From Annona cherimola (taxonomy: Eukaryota > Streptophyta > Magnoliopsida > Magnoliales > Annonaceae), in NCBI GenBank assembly GCA_030490835.1, contig CM059972.1, positions 58,881,563 through 58,945,562 of the forward strand: DNA of 64,000 nucleotides. The letters run 5' to 3'. The translations under genes and the position numbers were made by a program. Each line of letters opens with the position of its first letter. The stretch's first letter is position 1. The notes below the pieces were generated by a model. That model did no database searches, was not told the origin of the DNA, and worked only from the letters and a program-made list of their open reading frames with translations. Below, in pieces: positions 22,961-34,687 of the stretch.

Positions 22961-25900
22961 TTGTGGTGAAATGGCCAATACTGTGGATATCAATAGCCAT
23001 TAGAGCTAGACGAGGAAGAAGGCACCTTATCTCTATTTTCTAATCGTGAGAAGCCATGTAAGATTAGACGTGTTGTAGTCTATACATCAACAAAATAGCT
23101 ATAAAATGAAATTAATTCTCATTGATTCTTACATTGATTTTGTTTATCTGAATTTCTGCATGGAATAATTCCGATTATATGCTGTCCATATGCTCTCTAT
23201 AGTATCTATTTTCATTATTCTAGTTGAAGTAGATAGATTGTATATTTGGTTTTCATTAGTCCTTTCTATTCTTTAATGTGAAATCATGAATGGGATAGAT
23301 GCTGGTTATATCTGTTTGTTTGATGATCTATATCTAGAATAGATAGATGGTCACCCAGTTCTCCAATCATCTGTTCTTCTTTCAGTTTCAATCTCTGCAT
23401 TGGTGTCGTTGTGATGATCAATCTAGTCTTAGGTTAGATGATGAATTTGATGGAATGATAAGACTTTTGAAAAGCTTAAAAAACTAAACCCATATGCAAT
23501 TATGCCTGTATGTCTTAAATAAAAACCCAAGAGTTGGGCACATGCACAGTTGCATCTCGATTTAATCTTCTTAGTAGATATAATTGTTCTAAATGAATAA
23601 ATATTTTACTCCAATCGAAAAATTGATCAAAACATCTCAGTTTTATTTTTGTTTCATCTGTAGATGCAAAGTCTCTAATTTTGTGTTCTTGCTACTGTTA
23701 AAGACTGTTATGCCTATTCTTGACTTGCCTACTGATTTCAGGATTATATAGACTTCATCATTTCTGAACTATGGATATATAGACTTCATCATTTCTGAAC
23801 TATGGACTTCAAATTTTTAGCCTATTAGGTGCTTTTATTTTGCTTATGTTGGATTCTTCCATTTATTTTGAGCTCCAACAAGTTGTGTCCATCATTCAGA
23901 TATCTGTAGAGAGCCAGGATTATGGTATTCATGGAGAATGAGATAGAAATGCATGATAGGGCTAATGATATCAAAGTGGAGCTATGGAACCTGTGAACAT
24001 GCATGCGAGAGTAAATGGCCATCCTGGAAGGGTGGAGAGTGAGGAATAGTGGAAAAGAAGCAGCATAGATTGCCTTTTCTGGCCAAGTTCAAGCACACCT
24101 CAATTCCTTGGTAACACACTAATGTTGAATCCTAAATTTTTTTTTTAAATCCTTCTGTAAGGTCTCGCCCATTGCTTTGCGATTCAAATATTCTGTGCTC
24201 ATTCTCTATTGGGGCCTTGAAATGCCTTGTGTACAAGTAGAAGCATGATTGTGTATGATTGTGTGACTAACTATGGTAGGGGTTAACTCACTCATGTAAA
24301 TGAATTTAATTTGTAAGCATTTATAAGGTTCTTGTGAAGAACATCATGGTGGGTTCAAATTGAAAAGAAACAATGTGGTTGTATTATATCTTCAGGCTGC
24401 AATCCCAACATCCAAAAGCCATAAAATCAACATACCAAAATATTCTGCTTCCTTGGAATTTTGCATGAGGGAATTAGCATCTCCAAACCATCCCTGATCT
24501 CAAGCAAGTCATCATCTTTTCCCATGAAGAGTGTAACTTCTTTTAAATGGAGAGATCAATTTTTAGATGGATAAATACAAAGATAGTTAAAAATTACTGG
24601 AGACAACATACATTTCCTTTGTTGTGGCAATCCAAGTTGAATTCTTTTTAGTAGGAAAGGTCATCACCTTTAATGTATCCAATAACAACAGGATAAAAAT
24701 GAAAAGAGAGAACATATTTAAAATCCACTCAAAACAAGGATGAAAATGTTATGATTCTACTACGAAGATATGAATATAATGCTTAGCTTGACTACGAACT
24801 TACCAACTCTTCTCTTGATGGCATTTTGATTTTTAATATTTCATTACAACTGTTAGCTCAAGTCAAACAGGCCATTATTGTTGTAGGCCTTCTATAGCCT
24901 GCCTTGTTAGGTACGGTGTTGGTATGTACTTGGTATCTAAACAAGCATTCTTATGAAGTCTACTTTATATCGCATGAGCTGTCATCAATTATAAAACGTT
25001 TGTCAGTTAGATTTTTTGGGCAATTCCATTGCATTACTATTATTTTGGTATTTTGATTTATATTTCTAAACACTCCATTCTAAATAGTAGATTTCAAGAT
25101 TATCTGCTTTGCAATTGATACAAATCACCAAACGTTGTTGCTTAGACCATGCTTACGAAATAGATGGAAGAATGCTTTCATTTTCCAGATCATTGAAGAT
25201 TGAGAGTCATGGGTAGTATTTGTTGCTAAGATATCTGTATTGGTAAAATATGAAAGGAACTAGATGTACAAGTGATGGAGCCAGTGCTAGGTTTCAATGG
25301 AAGTCTACTCCCTTCCCCCTCGCATGTATAACTAAGTTGTTTACTTCAATGAATAAGTTGTTTGTTATCTTCGTCACAAACAAGCCATGAACTATTCGTA
25401 CTAATCATAAGGATATATGCTCTTGACTCTTATGGTTGAAATAATTTTCTATGCCGACATCCGTTTAGTATTTTGCTCATTCATGTTGTATAAGAATTGT
25501 TGAAGGAATGGGTGACTGCTATCCAATAGTTGTTTATACTATCATGTTGCTTTTTGGCTTTACATGGTCTTTTGAATTTGTATCCAGAAGACATGGGTTG
25601 AACGAATAAGATTAATTTGACCCATGATATGAATAAACTCTTATCTTTGTGTTCTTCCCACTTTGTTCGTAATTCTAAAAGTGAATAATTTGTATGATTG
25701 TCAATCTGTCTTTTAATATGATACCTAAGATGTATGATAGTTGACACTTGTGCGTAGAAAGTGTTATAATCTTTAGAATATTTGGAATTAATTCTTTGAA
25801 TAAAAAATTATACATTTTGTAAGTATCCCACTGTGTTGTAGAATTTCTCCTTTGATCATAAAATATTTATAAGTCTTTCTTATCATAATGTGTCCTTATT

Positions 25901-26669
25901 GATGTGGAATATTTTGTCTTAAGTGTTACTTTCGAATTACTATGTGTGGCCTGTAGTGGGTGCAAAAAAATATAAATGGTTGTCTTCAGCCTAATTATTA
26001 TGTTTAGAACATGCTTCCCTTAGGTGGCCACTATGGCTTAAAGGCAACGAGTGCGCCTGTGGCTCTGTCAAGGAACCTTTTTGGTGAAGATAATCCATAT
26101 GTAACCTAAAGGCACGTGGAAACTCTAAATATAATATGTCCATTTCAACTATCTAGTATATTCGTGTTTTAAATATTTATGTGCATTTTTCCAATGTATT
26201 ATGTTCTCGAATTGTACTGTATCACTTATAAATAGTTTTTATGATTGTGATATTCAATCTTGCATGTTGCAAAGTTGTGAGGACTATAGATTGGTATAGT
26301 CACAAGATTTCTAATATGTGGGCCGAAGAGTCCATGTTTGCATTTATATTACTCTTTACTGTTAACTAATAGAGTGCAATACTTTTAAATAATTAGTTTC
26401 CACTTTCAGTTGAGTAAATTATTTGCATTGCTATTATTCCTGTACCTCCTGATTTGCATTCCTAAATGCTCTATCATAAGAAAGTAAATAGTTGAATTAA
26501 AGCTTATCTGTTTTCGCACTCATTCCAAATCACCACACAATGTTTCCAATATCATGCTTGCAAAATAGATGGAAGGATGCTATCATTTTGCATGTGTTGG
26601 ACTTGTTTATGATATTTCAAAACATGTTGATGCTTCAACATTTGATACATTGAGCCTTGAGCAATTAAA
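22961..26669. other. Intron-like or intergenic DNA before the transposase pseudogene
   Basis: AT-rich, with no recognised coding sequence over 3.7 kb. A perfect-looking 31-bp tandem duplication lies at 23745-23806 (unit TATATAGACTTCATCATTTC and on). The stretch would fit long 5' introns of the gene downstream, but this is not demonstrated. Confidence 0.4.
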
Positions 26670-28765
26670 ATGCCTACGGAGGTAGTTTTAGACACTAGTG
26701 TGAAAGACATTACTAGTACTATGTCCATAAGCGGTGAGTCTGGTGACGTGGATCGACCATTTGTTGGACAAGAATTTATAAATGAAATCAAAGCACGTGA
26801 ATTCTACAAGGGCTACATAAAGTCCATGGGTTTTAGTGTCAAGCTCAAACAAGTTCGTAGACTAAACTCATATTCGGAGATTACTTGGAGGCGTATGACA
26901 TGTTCTTGTGAAGGCAAGCATATTTCAACCACAAATGATGAAGAAAGTGCTTGTACGCCAAAGAAGATTAAAAGAAAAAGAGTTTCTATCTAGTGTAACT
27001 GCATGACTCGATTGGAGATTTCAAGGAAGCACAAAGGGTTGTGGGTTGTTATCCGTTTCATGGACGACCACAATCATCAACTTCTAGATAAAGTTCAATC
27101 ACAACACTTGAAAATGCATTGGAAAATTGACAACGAATTTGCCACAATTTTGAAAGCACGTAATAAATTTGGCATTGGTCCTTCGGCTGCTTATAATCTC
27201 GTAAGAGAATTAGGCAATGATTCTGGCATTTGCTTCACTCGTCAAGATGTTTGGAATTTTAATTCAAGATCTTGTAATCATTTATTGTCTTGCGATGCAC
27301 ACCTAGCAATAGATCACCTCCAAAAGATGGATGATGTCAATCCAGACATGTACTTTGCAGTTCATAAGGATAACAAGGGTGCTCTCAAATCATTATTTTG
27401 GTCTGATGGTTGGTTAAGGCTAGATTTCAAAGCATTTAGAAATGTTTTATGTTTTGACACTACATACAAAACCAACAAATACAACATGCCCTTTGCACCA
27501 TTCGTCGAAATAAATCGCCACAAACAAACCATTATTTTTTGTTGCGGTTTGATCAGAGATGAGATGATCGATTCCTTTATATGACTTTTCTAATAGTTGA
27601 AAGATGCAATGGCTAGACAGATGCCATCATTCATCATTATTGATTAAGATGCAGCAATTGAAGAGGCTGTAGACCTTGTATTTCCAACCTCTATTCATAA
27701 GTACTGTTTATGGTATATTATGAGTAAATTCCTAGAAAAATTGGGTAGAAGGGCTAACCAAATAGATGAATTTCAAGAAGCCTTCTATCGACTGGTCTAC
27801 AATGACATCAGCCCATAAGATTTCAAAGCATAATGGACCAGCATCCTGGAGGAATATGGTTTCTTGGATCACGAGTGGTTGCAAATATTATACAGCAAAC
27901 GAGCAAAGTGGGTACCTGTGTTTCACAAACTTTACAGATTTCATGGAATGTACACAAATCAGCGCAATGAAGGTTTTCATTCATTTTTGGATCATTATGT
28001 CACTTGAAAGACAAGTTTGCTTGAGTTTTTGAATCACATTGCGCGGGAAATAAGTCGATGGCGTGAGGATGAAATTGATGCGAATAAACACACTTTGCTA
28101 GCTGTTCTGCAAACGAAAACTTCATTCCACATTGAGGAAGTCTTCTTCGATGCTTCTACTCATTGCAACTTTACAAATATTTAGAAAGAAATGTGGAAAA
28201 GCAATGCATTCAAGGTTGAACTAATTAATGCTGAAGGTGAAGACACAATATTTCATATTACAAAAGCAAAAGATGTTCAAGCATCTGTGTAGTTCAGTTC
28301 AACCATGTGAAGAATTATGAGAGATGTAGTTGTATGCAATTCAAATCTACTAGAATAATTTGCAGGCATTTATTTACAGTGTTCTGGGAATTAAAGATGA
28401 CCGAGGTGCCTAAATACTTCATACTGAAATAGATGTCGTGCATTCCTCGTAGTAGTCTTCAATTAGAACCTTCTAAATTCACAGCAATGTCAAAACACCA
28501 ACAGGATGACCTTTTAACCATATGAAACTCAATTAATGTTATCACTATTACACATTGTTGTCTCTTGTATCATGCACTAGAGGGTAGTTCAAGGCTGTTG
28601 AATGAACTAAATGAACTTCGAAAGATCACATGCACTGAAGTTGATGACCTAAAAGCGTCCTCACTGAAGAGAAATCAAGAAGAACATATAGGGGTTATTA
28701 CAAATAATCCCCATATGTCATCTAGTCGTGAATGTCCTAAATGGGGTAAAAAAGGGCAAAGATAG
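26670..28765 (+). pseudogene. FAR1/FHY3-related MULE transposase pseudogene
   Basis: The first part (26670-26993) carries the FAR1 DNA-binding region (PFVGQEFINEIKAREFYKGY; WRRMTCSCEGKH). A TAG follows, then in the same frame (27003-27584) the MULE transposase core with MYFAVHKDNKGALKSLFW and VLCFDTTYKTNKYNMPFAPF, where the aspartates belong to the catalytic set. Beyond a TGA and shifts, the frame recovers WLQILYSKRAKWVPVF and TNQRNEGFHSF (about 27860-27990). A SWIM-like finger remnant (CMQF...ICRHLFTVF) lies near 28335. FAR1-type proteins are transposases or domesticated light-signalling factors; this copy has at least four breaks. Confidence 0.88.
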
Positions 28766-29140
28766 AGAAAAAATATTCTATTTGAGTAGAATGACATGTT
28801 CTACTATGGTCATATGAAGATCCCCTTTCGTATATGAAATATTTATTATCATCGGTACTTTTTTTCTATACAAATGATTTGTTGTATTGTTATGTGACCA
28901 TATTGTCTAATCTAAGACTTGTCAATGTTTCTATTATCATGTGATTGATGTAATGAGAAATATTTTTTAGATGTGTACTTTTACAGTTTGTTACTTTTGC
29001 CTCTCATTGTATAAGTAAGTCACATAACTATGCAATATACATGACTTTCTACTATCTTATTCCTTTTTCATAGGATGCAAACATGGTGGAATTTGAGTTT
29101 TGAAGAACTGACCATCATTGACATGCGTATTTATTTGCAG
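28766..29140. other. AT-rich linker with splice acceptors before the second MULE-associated gene
   Basis: No coding signs up to 29073, where TTCATAG/G forms a plausible acceptor. A better acceptor, ATTTGCAG/AAGG, ends at 29140 and begins the coding exon of the next gene. Confidence 0.4.
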
Positions 29141-29347
29141 AAGGCGGAGATGGATGTTGACGAGGTAGACAAGTCACGGGAGCCTCAAATGGATAGTGCT
29201 CCTCAATCTGTTCATTCTCCCCATATTGAAACTCCCACCACATCACGAAAACGTAGAAGCCCTGGAAACCCCAATGACAAACTAAAAGAGCAACCAGTGT
29301 GCTCTGTGAAGAAGTTTGTGGATTACTGCAGCACATTGAGTACGGAC

Positions 29348-29784
29348 TGTGATATCCCACATCGGTTAGGATGAGGGGGGGGAACCTAGGTTATAAGTGG
29401 AGGCCGCCAGGTACCTCAGTAAGGCACCTTTTGAGGAAGGACGGGATGCACATGAACCCAGAGGGGCAAAACCGTGCGGGCCAAGACCCAAAGCGGACAA
29501 TACCTTACTGTTAGGCCTGAGACGTTACAAATGGTATCAGAGCCGACTCCCGACCTCCGGCCGATGGTGTCCACGGGGACGCTGGAGCCCTAAGGGGGGT
29601 GAATGTGATATCCCACATTGGTTAGGATGAGGGGGGGAGCCTGGGTAATAAGTGGAGGCCGCCAGGTACCTCAATAAGGTGCCTTTTGGGGAAGGACGGG
29701 ATGCGCGTGAACCCAGAGGGGCAAAACCGTGCGGGCCAAGGCCCAAAGTGGATAATACCTTACTGTTAGGCCTGGGGCGTTACA
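29348..29784 (+). mobile_element. Complete TRIM (miniature LTR retrotransposon), 437 bp
   Basis: Two LTRs of 182 and 181 bp (29348-29529 and 29604-29784) both begin TGTGATATCCCACAT and end GTTACA, with roughly 91% identity by eye. Only 74 bp lie between them. They hold a primer site for initiator tRNA-Met (TGGTATCAGAGCC from 29532) and a polypurine tract (AAGGGGGGTGAA, ending 29603). It encodes nothing and is far more GC-rich than its surroundings. No 5-bp target duplication is visible: CGGAC before, AACCA after. Confidence 0.93.
29532..29544 (+). promoter_or_regulatory. TRIM primer-binding site
   Basis: TGGTATCAGAGCC, two bases after the first LTR, is a full match to the 3' end complement of plant initiator tRNA-Met. 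Confidence 0.93.
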
Positions 29785-31313
29785 AACCAACGACAGGTCG
29801 TGTTTGATATGAGGTTTAGAGATTTGCTATCGATGAAAATACGTTCTTTACACCTCGGACTCGTTAAGTGGCTAGTACAATAATGGGATGAAGGAAACGA
29901 AGCCTTCCACATAGCAGGTAAGCGGTTGGAGTTTACAGCATGCGATGCGAATCTCATTTTAGGGCTTTCGATTAGCAGTGATAGTGTCATGCCAGTGTTA
30001 GAAGAGCGTAGCATGGATCAGCTGTGTAGTAATTTCAAATTGCATAAAAGAAATAATTTTTTTGCTTCAGAGGTTTACAAGAACCTAGTGGTCAGGGGTA
30101 AGGATGAGAAATGGCGCCAGACATTCGCACTATATGCTCTCTCCACTGTGTTGTGTCCAACATCACACGGAAAAATGCAAGATCTATACCTACAGCATGT
30201 ACTAGAAATTAAAAGGATTAAGAATTTTGATTGGGCATCACATGTGGTGGACATGTGTAAAAAGTCATTTTCATTGTATCATACGAAGATACGAAAGTTA
30301 ATTGAAGGTTGCACGGTCTTAGCCCAGGTAATGAGTTCACTTATCATATATCAAAGTAATTCTAATCTTATGGTTAACCAATAACTTGTTTTTTGCAGAT
30401 TTGGTTCATGGAGAACATACAAAACAGTGTTGTGGATCTCACTAAGTTGCATCTTAGTGTACTGCTGATTAAGAACTGGACCTTCCGAGATTGCTTGAGA
30501 TTGGATGGTACATGGGATAAGACAGTTAATGAACAGATGCAGGTATCTCTTTTCATTAATACTTCCAATCAGGATATAATTGGTACTTGTCTAATGTACT
30601 TCGGATTGTTTGTAAATTCGTGGGACGATTTATGATGGTGTTGAGGAGATTTGCGGTGGGCCAGTATAAGAAGTCATACTACGGGACCATCATGATTACA
30701 TTGCCTCCTCTAATCATATAAATATGAATTATGAAGAGAGTAAGAGACAAGCAAGCCCAAGTGTCACGAAAGAAGCCATTGTGACCACTGATGTAGAAAA
30801 AATAAATAAGGAGAATGAAGCCCTTTGTGTCGAATTACAGGTAAAATAATCGTTCTTATTTTATGCTTGATGTATAATCAATAATTCACATTGAGAAATT
30901 TTGAACTTGTACATTTAGCTACATTGTTCTTACTCCTTAAACAAGGATTGCTGCAACCTTTATCCATTGAGATAATAGGTATAGTCTGCACATAGTTTAT
31001 CCAACTCGTAGTTGATAATAATATGATTAACAACATATAAAACTATTCAACCTATAAGACAGTCTATTATGGTTTTGTTATTTTTTATCAGGAATTAAGA
31101 CAGATGCTGGAAGAGGCACAATCTGTGAATAAATCATTGGAATCACAAATTCAAGTACATGATTGTATATATCTTCTATTTTCATGAATGATCCGTCAAC
31201 TTGAATTGACATATGTTAAACGGATTATCGTACAGGCGCTTGAAAGTACCATCCAAAAAATGGAGTGTAGGGAAATGTATATCGTTAGCCATGGGAATAT
31301 AATAGATTTGACG

Positions 31314-32219
31314 GTAATGTATGGTAGTATTTTGAGTTCCTAATATTTTATTCATTTGCATGAAGTATAATTTACAATGATATTATCGAAAAAATTTGCG
31401 CACAAAGTTCATTTTGTGCTCAAAATTGTGCAAGACAACCCCCACACAGTTTTAACTATGTGGAGCCCAGATCTACACAATTCAAACTGTCTGGCACCTG
31501 GTGCTCTTGATTTCTTTCAAAATTTTGATGTTTTGACTCCTATTTCGCCTAGTTTTGTGTAGAAAATTTCTTGACACATTCTAGGCTTCCTTGATTACTA
31601 TTTTAACTCCATTAAAACCTTCAAATTCATCAAATCAAATGTGGTCTTGATCCTTGAGGTTCGAACTTTGCAAAATATGCACAACTTCTCGAAATAAAAG
31701 CACATTGCACCAAAATGAACCAACCGACTTCAACTGCTCATAACTTTTCATCCGAGAGGAGTTCTGGGAGCTACAACATATCAAAGGAAAGCATTTTTGG
31801 GCATGTCGACATGGAAACTCGAGCAAGTCTAGTCGAACTTATTTTCAATGTCAAAATCCACTATTTTTGTATGATTTGTGCCCTCAAAATTACATATTCT
31901 TTCTTGCTTTGCACGAATTGATCAAATGGGGAGTGTTTTCACATAACTAAGTTAAATCAATCAATATTCAACTCAAATCATCTCAATAACTTACATTCTT
32001 ATCCAACTATCATCCATAATAAATGGTATAAAAATGATTTAACAAAAATCTAACATGCATTTGTGACTTTTTATTGTTGTTGTTGTTGTTATTATTATTA
32101 TTATTATTATTATTTTCAACTGCTGTAAATCTTGAAATTGGATGGAGTCTAGGAGCTAGTATAGGATCCTATTTGTTGCTTTTTTATTTTTTCTAAAATT
32201 ATATTAACTTGCTTCGACG
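31314..32219. other. Intergenic/3' flank, with possible LTR scrap and a trinucleotide run
   Basis: 31380-31930 has sequence of the style found in plant gypsy LTRs (CTGCTCATAACTTTTCATCC, CATGTCGACATGGAAACTCG), but no ends can be defined. At 32071-32114 there is a (TTG)n/(TTA)n microsatellite. No gene is seen. Confidence 0.4.
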
Positions 32220-32405
32220 GTGTTAGATTTCAAGCAAGATGTTTGGCTTTTGTGGATGGGCGACAACCCTCCTCCTGTTATGAAGGGCCAGTTTGATAGC
32301 TCCTTTGAATCTTTTTTTCTACTTCATTTAAGAGGAAACCATTTAAAATATAGGCCAGAGGAATGCATCAATCATTATTTGTCGTTCTCCACTAGATTCA
32401 AATGA
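32220..32405 (+). other. Orphan coding-like segment
   Basis: A 61-codon frame reads DVWLLWMGDNPPPVMKGQFD and then FFLLHLRGNHLKYRPEECIN. Its amino-acid make-up looks like real protein and it lies downstream of the coiled-coil exons. FFLLH near the end recalls the segment after the active-site Cys of Ulp1-type proteases, but the Cys itself is not there. No firm identification. Confidence 0.25.
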
Positions 32406-32699
32406 CCACCTTGATTTTATTTGTCCATTTGAAGTCGCCAGCTGAGGTTTTAAAATTCCACCAACTTGATTGATTTTCTGTTTTAGCCACACATCTCATT
32501 TCTCTTTTGTGGGTCTCGAAGCATTTTTATTTTTGTGCTTCAACATGAGCAATAACATCAGTTCACTAATTTTGGCTGATCTTCGTAATCTCCTGCTCTC
32601 TTATAATCTTAGCAATCTGACTTTATTATATATATTTTTAACTTTGAATTGTAATTACATAATTTTATTTCAATAAAATCACATAATTAATTGTAGTGG
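32406..32699. other. No gene seen
   Basis: AT-rich; nothing recognisable. Confidence 0.4.
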
Positions 32700-33720
32700 G
32701 ACTGGTGGTCCAAAATACACATAATCGCCCACCATTGTTCTAATTTAACCATGTGTAGAAGATTAAACTCTTTTAATGAAGAAAAACCACCATCACACAT
32801 CTCAATAGTCATCTACTCAACTTGATCCATTTTCATAATATAGAGAATAGAAAGGGAAGGTAAATGCCCAAGAGGTAGGAGATGTTGCATCTTCTACATT
32901 TCTTTAAATAAAGAGTAGTAAGACATGTATCCATCTTTATCATCCAGCTGTGAAAACGAGTGCCCATATTGTCATTTAATTCTAGTATTTTCAGGTAAAG
33001 GTGCAACTGGGGTCCTTTCATTATTTCTTCTCAAGTGCATCATATTGCATGCTCCAATTACGACCTATACTCCATTCAATGATCTATAAAAGGCTTGCTC
33101 CTTAAATTGTCCTTCCTAACATCTATTATCTTTATAATGTTTTTCAACTTTCAATCACAAGCTTCCCATTGATATTTGTAAGTTCCTTCAACTTTAAAGT
33201 ACCACCTTCCTTCTTTTTGCCAATAATTGACCATGATAATGTTCATAGGATAGTGAGTCTCCTTATTTATGGTAGCATTGATTCAATACTCCAATAGGGT
33301 TCTAAGTCAAGATGGTGCATATTGGTTAACTTTCTTATCTCATTGGTAACCTCGCAAGATTGTTATACATACAAAGGAGCAATGTTTGCATGTTATAAAT
33401 GGTAACAATAGATTCTAGCAAATCTTTAACACTAATTCCATAGAAGTTAAGATATCTTAGAAGTTTCAAGTTACCAATAGAGTTTGGTAGCTCTATAATA
33501 TTACTCCTACTCAAATTCAACTCTAATATATCTTAATCTTTCTAATATTCCTTGTGGTACTTTCTAATCCACGCCTTTAAATGCCTTCATGAATAAACAT
33601 GTCTATAGGCTATTTAATTCATAAAATGACTCAAAATCGATAAGATCCTCCTCATTAATGGAGTATGATAAATGTTGAGTCTTTCCATGAAGGTTAAGTG
33701 ACTTGCCAAGTTCCATTTGA
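32700..33720 (-). pseudogene. LRR region of a CC-NB-LRR resistance gene, decayed
   Basis: On the minus strand, from 33720 down, the frames give HGKTQHLSYSINEEDLIDFE, then LNLSRSNIIELPNSIGNLKL (33335-33520), MHHLDLEP, LKILELNDNMGTRF, and LYLKKCRRC with LPLGHLPSL-type text (32833-33021), then FNLLHMVKLEQWW near 32740. This is the run of LRRs after the MHD motif in RGA/RPP13-like proteins. Frame changes and stops occur about every 60-150 bp, so it cannot be functional. The part before the LRRs is found on the same strand at 43165-43390, beyond an inserted retrotransposon. Confidence 0.88.
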
Positions 33721-33727
33721 ACTATGG

Positions 33728-34204
33728 ATGGTAATCGGGGTGGGTCAGGGTGTGCCCAACTTTGATCCTACATTTTAAAAATCTTATTTGACCCTTATTT
33801 CAATACTAAGTTAGGACAAGTCGATTTGACTCACTTTTTTATATAGGTCTTGATACGAAGGGTGTTGGTGTGTAGCGGTGCAGTTGAATTTTTACAGTCG
33901 TCGCAGGAGCATGTCTATCATCATCGAAAGGGGAGTCATGTGAACACAAATCAATGGCTAGGAAATGTGGATTGATGATGGCTATGACGAGGTAGGTGAA
34001 AATGAGTCTAAAGTTTGAGTGGTGGAAAAATGTGTTATATATAAATGCAGGTCAGAGGAGGTATATGCGGGTCAGATCTTGTTCGGTCTGCCTTGACCCG
34101 CAACTTAAGAAAATTGCTCTTTGCACAATCCAACCCATCCTGGTTTAAAATAGAGTCAGGTTAGGATGGATCACAGGTCAACCTAACTTGATTCCCACCC
34201 CTAA
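33728..34204. repeat. Probable non-autonomous repeat with GGGGTGGG ends
   Basis: The left end has ATCGGGGTGGGTC and the right end GATTCCCACCCCTAA, which are inverted relative to each other. Both ends are rich in GGTCAGG/TGACCCG words. This matches the look of a widespread kind of short plant repeat. It lies between the LRR relic and the old copia LTR. Confidence 0.45.
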
Positions 34205-34213
34205 TTTTAACAT

Positions 34214-34674
34214 ATACATCACTAGATATGAATTTATTAGATTTTGGATATACATATAATAATCGTGTAAACACTGTCATAAAAATAGCTATTTAAAAGT
34301 GATCTTATAAAGTTTATAGGCTTAAATAATCTAATAGAGTATAAGTCTTTTATGTACAGAAATCTCATTACCTATAATTTCTATTTTATGATAGGCTAAA
34401 TTAGAAATAGAAAGATAGATGTTTTATATAAATAGTTCTGGTCTCTAGATTTTGCACGAGGGTTTATTTTTTAATATCCTACCATCAGAAAAGAGAGTCT
34501 CATTTTCAAGAAAACTTTAGGCACTAACTTAGAATATCAAAAATTTCAAGATTCAAGCATAGCATCTGTTCTTATGGATTCGGGTACACATCCACTTCTA
34601 GACTATGCTCTTAATAATTCAGCATAAAGGATCCTACGGTGATTATGACTTTAATCAATAAGTTTTCTAATAAA
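34214..34674 (+). repeat. 5' LTR of the ancient copia element
   Basis: It aligns with 42690-43158 over its length with many substitutions. The outer edge is uncertain by about 20-40 bp. Confidence 0.75.
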
Positions 34675-34687
34675 TGGTACCAAAGTC
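34675..34687 (+). promoter_or_regulatory. Mutated initiator tRNA-Met primer site
   Basis: TGGTACCAAAGTC differs from TGGTATCAGAGCC by three transitions and lies right at the end of the 5' LTR. Confidence 0.7.

Larger units (their letters stand above)
29141..31313 (+). pseudogene. Multi-exon gene next to the transposase, disrupted by a TRIM
   Basis: Exon 1 (29141-30327) is split by the TRIM at 29348-29784. Its product has a charged start, SRKRRSPGNP, VKKFVDYCST and, after the TRIM, AFHIAGKRLEFTACDANLIL and TFALYALSTVLCPTSHGKM. The latter resembles a domain found in plant transposon-linked proteins that often precede Ulp1-type proteases or coiled coils. Introns are visible as CCAG/GTAATG...TTTTGCAG (30328-30398), ACAG/GTAAAA...TTATCAG (30841-31091) and CAA/GTACAT...GTACAG (31155-31235). 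Later exons encode coiled-coil text (ENEALCVELQ; LRQMLEEAQSVNKSL). One in-frame stop lies near 29878. No certain family name. Confidence 0.6.

Noticed and set aside
29397..29746. Open frames across the TRIM on both strands
   Set aside because: They are by-products of the GC-rich LTRs, and the two LTRs give the same ending (CDIPHWLG type).
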